Shown piece after piece: positions 63,764 through 64,000 of a DNA stretch of 64,000 bases; the first letter of the stretch is position 1; every line of letters starts with the position of its first letter. The position numbers and the translations under genes are program-made. Origin of the DNA: Streptomyces sp. CB02923 (lineage in GTDB: Bacteria > Actinomycetota > Actinomycetes > Streptomycetales > Streptomycetaceae); NCBI RefSeq assembly GCF_001905005.1, contig NZ_LWKZ01000012.1:797061-861060 (forward strand). The letters are read 5' to 3'. Below the pieces are notes generated by a model. It was not told the DNA's origin and did no database searches. It saw only the letters and a program-made list of their open reading frames with translations.

Positions 63764-64000
63764 CTCTTCGCCGGACCGTCGACATACTGCCCGCCCGTCG
63801 GCCGTCACCGCCCAGGTGACAGGCCGCCCGCGGTGGGCCGGCGCCCGGAGCGCGACAGGTGACCGGTGTCCCTGCCGCGCCAGCGAGACCTTCGGCCGCA
63901 GTGTTTGCGCAGACACACGTCTGCGCAAGGGACGCTGCCGTGCCGAAGCGACCCCTTTTCCGGGCCCCTCGGTGCGGCCCGACCGATCGAGGTAAGACAC
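63764..64000. other. Region after the permease gene
   Basis: No gene with coding pattern is apparent. The main feature is a perfect 10-bp hairpin (63905-63928: TTGCGCAGAC, ACAC, GTCTGCGCAA) 140 nt after the permease stop, which may be a terminator or an operator of a gene outside the window. Confidence 0.5.

Noticed and set aside
63620..64000. Minus-strand partial gene at the right window edge
   Set aside because: The sequence is Arg/Gln-rich, overlaps the permease gene and shows no recognisable protein; a shadow frame.

Overview
The window comes from a high-GC actinomycete, almost certainly a Streptomyces: codon third positions are nearly all G or C, GTG and TTG starts are common, and the gene families (WhiB-like protein, DUF2637/Spd-like membrane proteins, ECF sigma with ZAS-type partner, DoxX, NiCoT, PhoD) are typical of that genus. 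Bases 1-28486 are the right part of an integrated HK97-like siphophage (prophage); bases 28487-64000 are host chromosome. The left prophage end lies outside the window. Prophage layout: a late operon runs leftward (TerS 9858, TerL, portal-MuF fusion, S78 protease, HK97 major capsid, connector, gp10-like, tail terminator, major tail protein, tail chaperone cut at base 1), nearly all with 1-11 nt overlaps. A second leftward operon (13669 to 9987) encodes small membrane and proline-rich proteins that resemble the spread (Spd) cluster of Streptomyces conjugative elements. A rightward block (13857-15194) encodes an HTH protein, a small conserved protein with a paralogue in the host part of the window, a lipoprotein and an acidic peptide; it looks like a moron or lysogenic-conversion block and is closed by a strong bidirectional terminator. 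A third leftward operon (25408 to 15260) carries recombination and replication genes (YqaJ exonuclease, ERF annealing protein, DnaQ exonuclease, RuvC-like nuclease, DnaB-N/RecA-type helicase with iteron-like repeats inside the gene, WhiB-like regulator). The control region (25507-26628) has an excisionase-like protein, a Cro-like and a CI-like HTH protein, and two matching 15-bp palindromic operators. The tyrosine integrase sits next to a 46-bp 3' fragment of a tRNA-Val(TAC) gene, the right attachment site. Chromosomal part: a UDP-GlcNAc 2-epimerase, a six-bladed NHL-repeat protein, two DoxX proteins, a VOC protein and a cobalamin-riboswitch-controlled NiCoT cobalt/nickel permease precede the most interesting stretch, 36.4-48.1 kb. 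That stretch has a FecB/FecCD/FecE-type metallophore ABC importer, a PvcA/IsnA/Dit1-family isocyanide synthase overlapped with a cytochrome P450 that carries a His-rich insert, and a divergent copper operon (small Met-rich membrane protein, CopA-type P1B-ATPase, PCuAC-like protein). It is followed by an ECF sigma factor, a ZAS-type zinc-finger protein and a membrane protein with a 41-residue Met/His-rich loop. I read this as a copper-linked isonitrile (chalkophore-like) system; the gene content is seen, the function is inferred. The rest (48.2-64 kb) is a hydrolase/MarR pair, two divergent membrane glycosyltransferases, a P-loop kinase, a methyltransferase, a universal stress protein, a GNAT enzyme, DedA, a Cu/Zn-SOD-like secreted protein, PhoD, a secreted HNH nuclease and a permease. 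This part is unusually rich in short tandem repeats (8, 9, 20 and 22 bp units) in leaders, tails and loops of genes.
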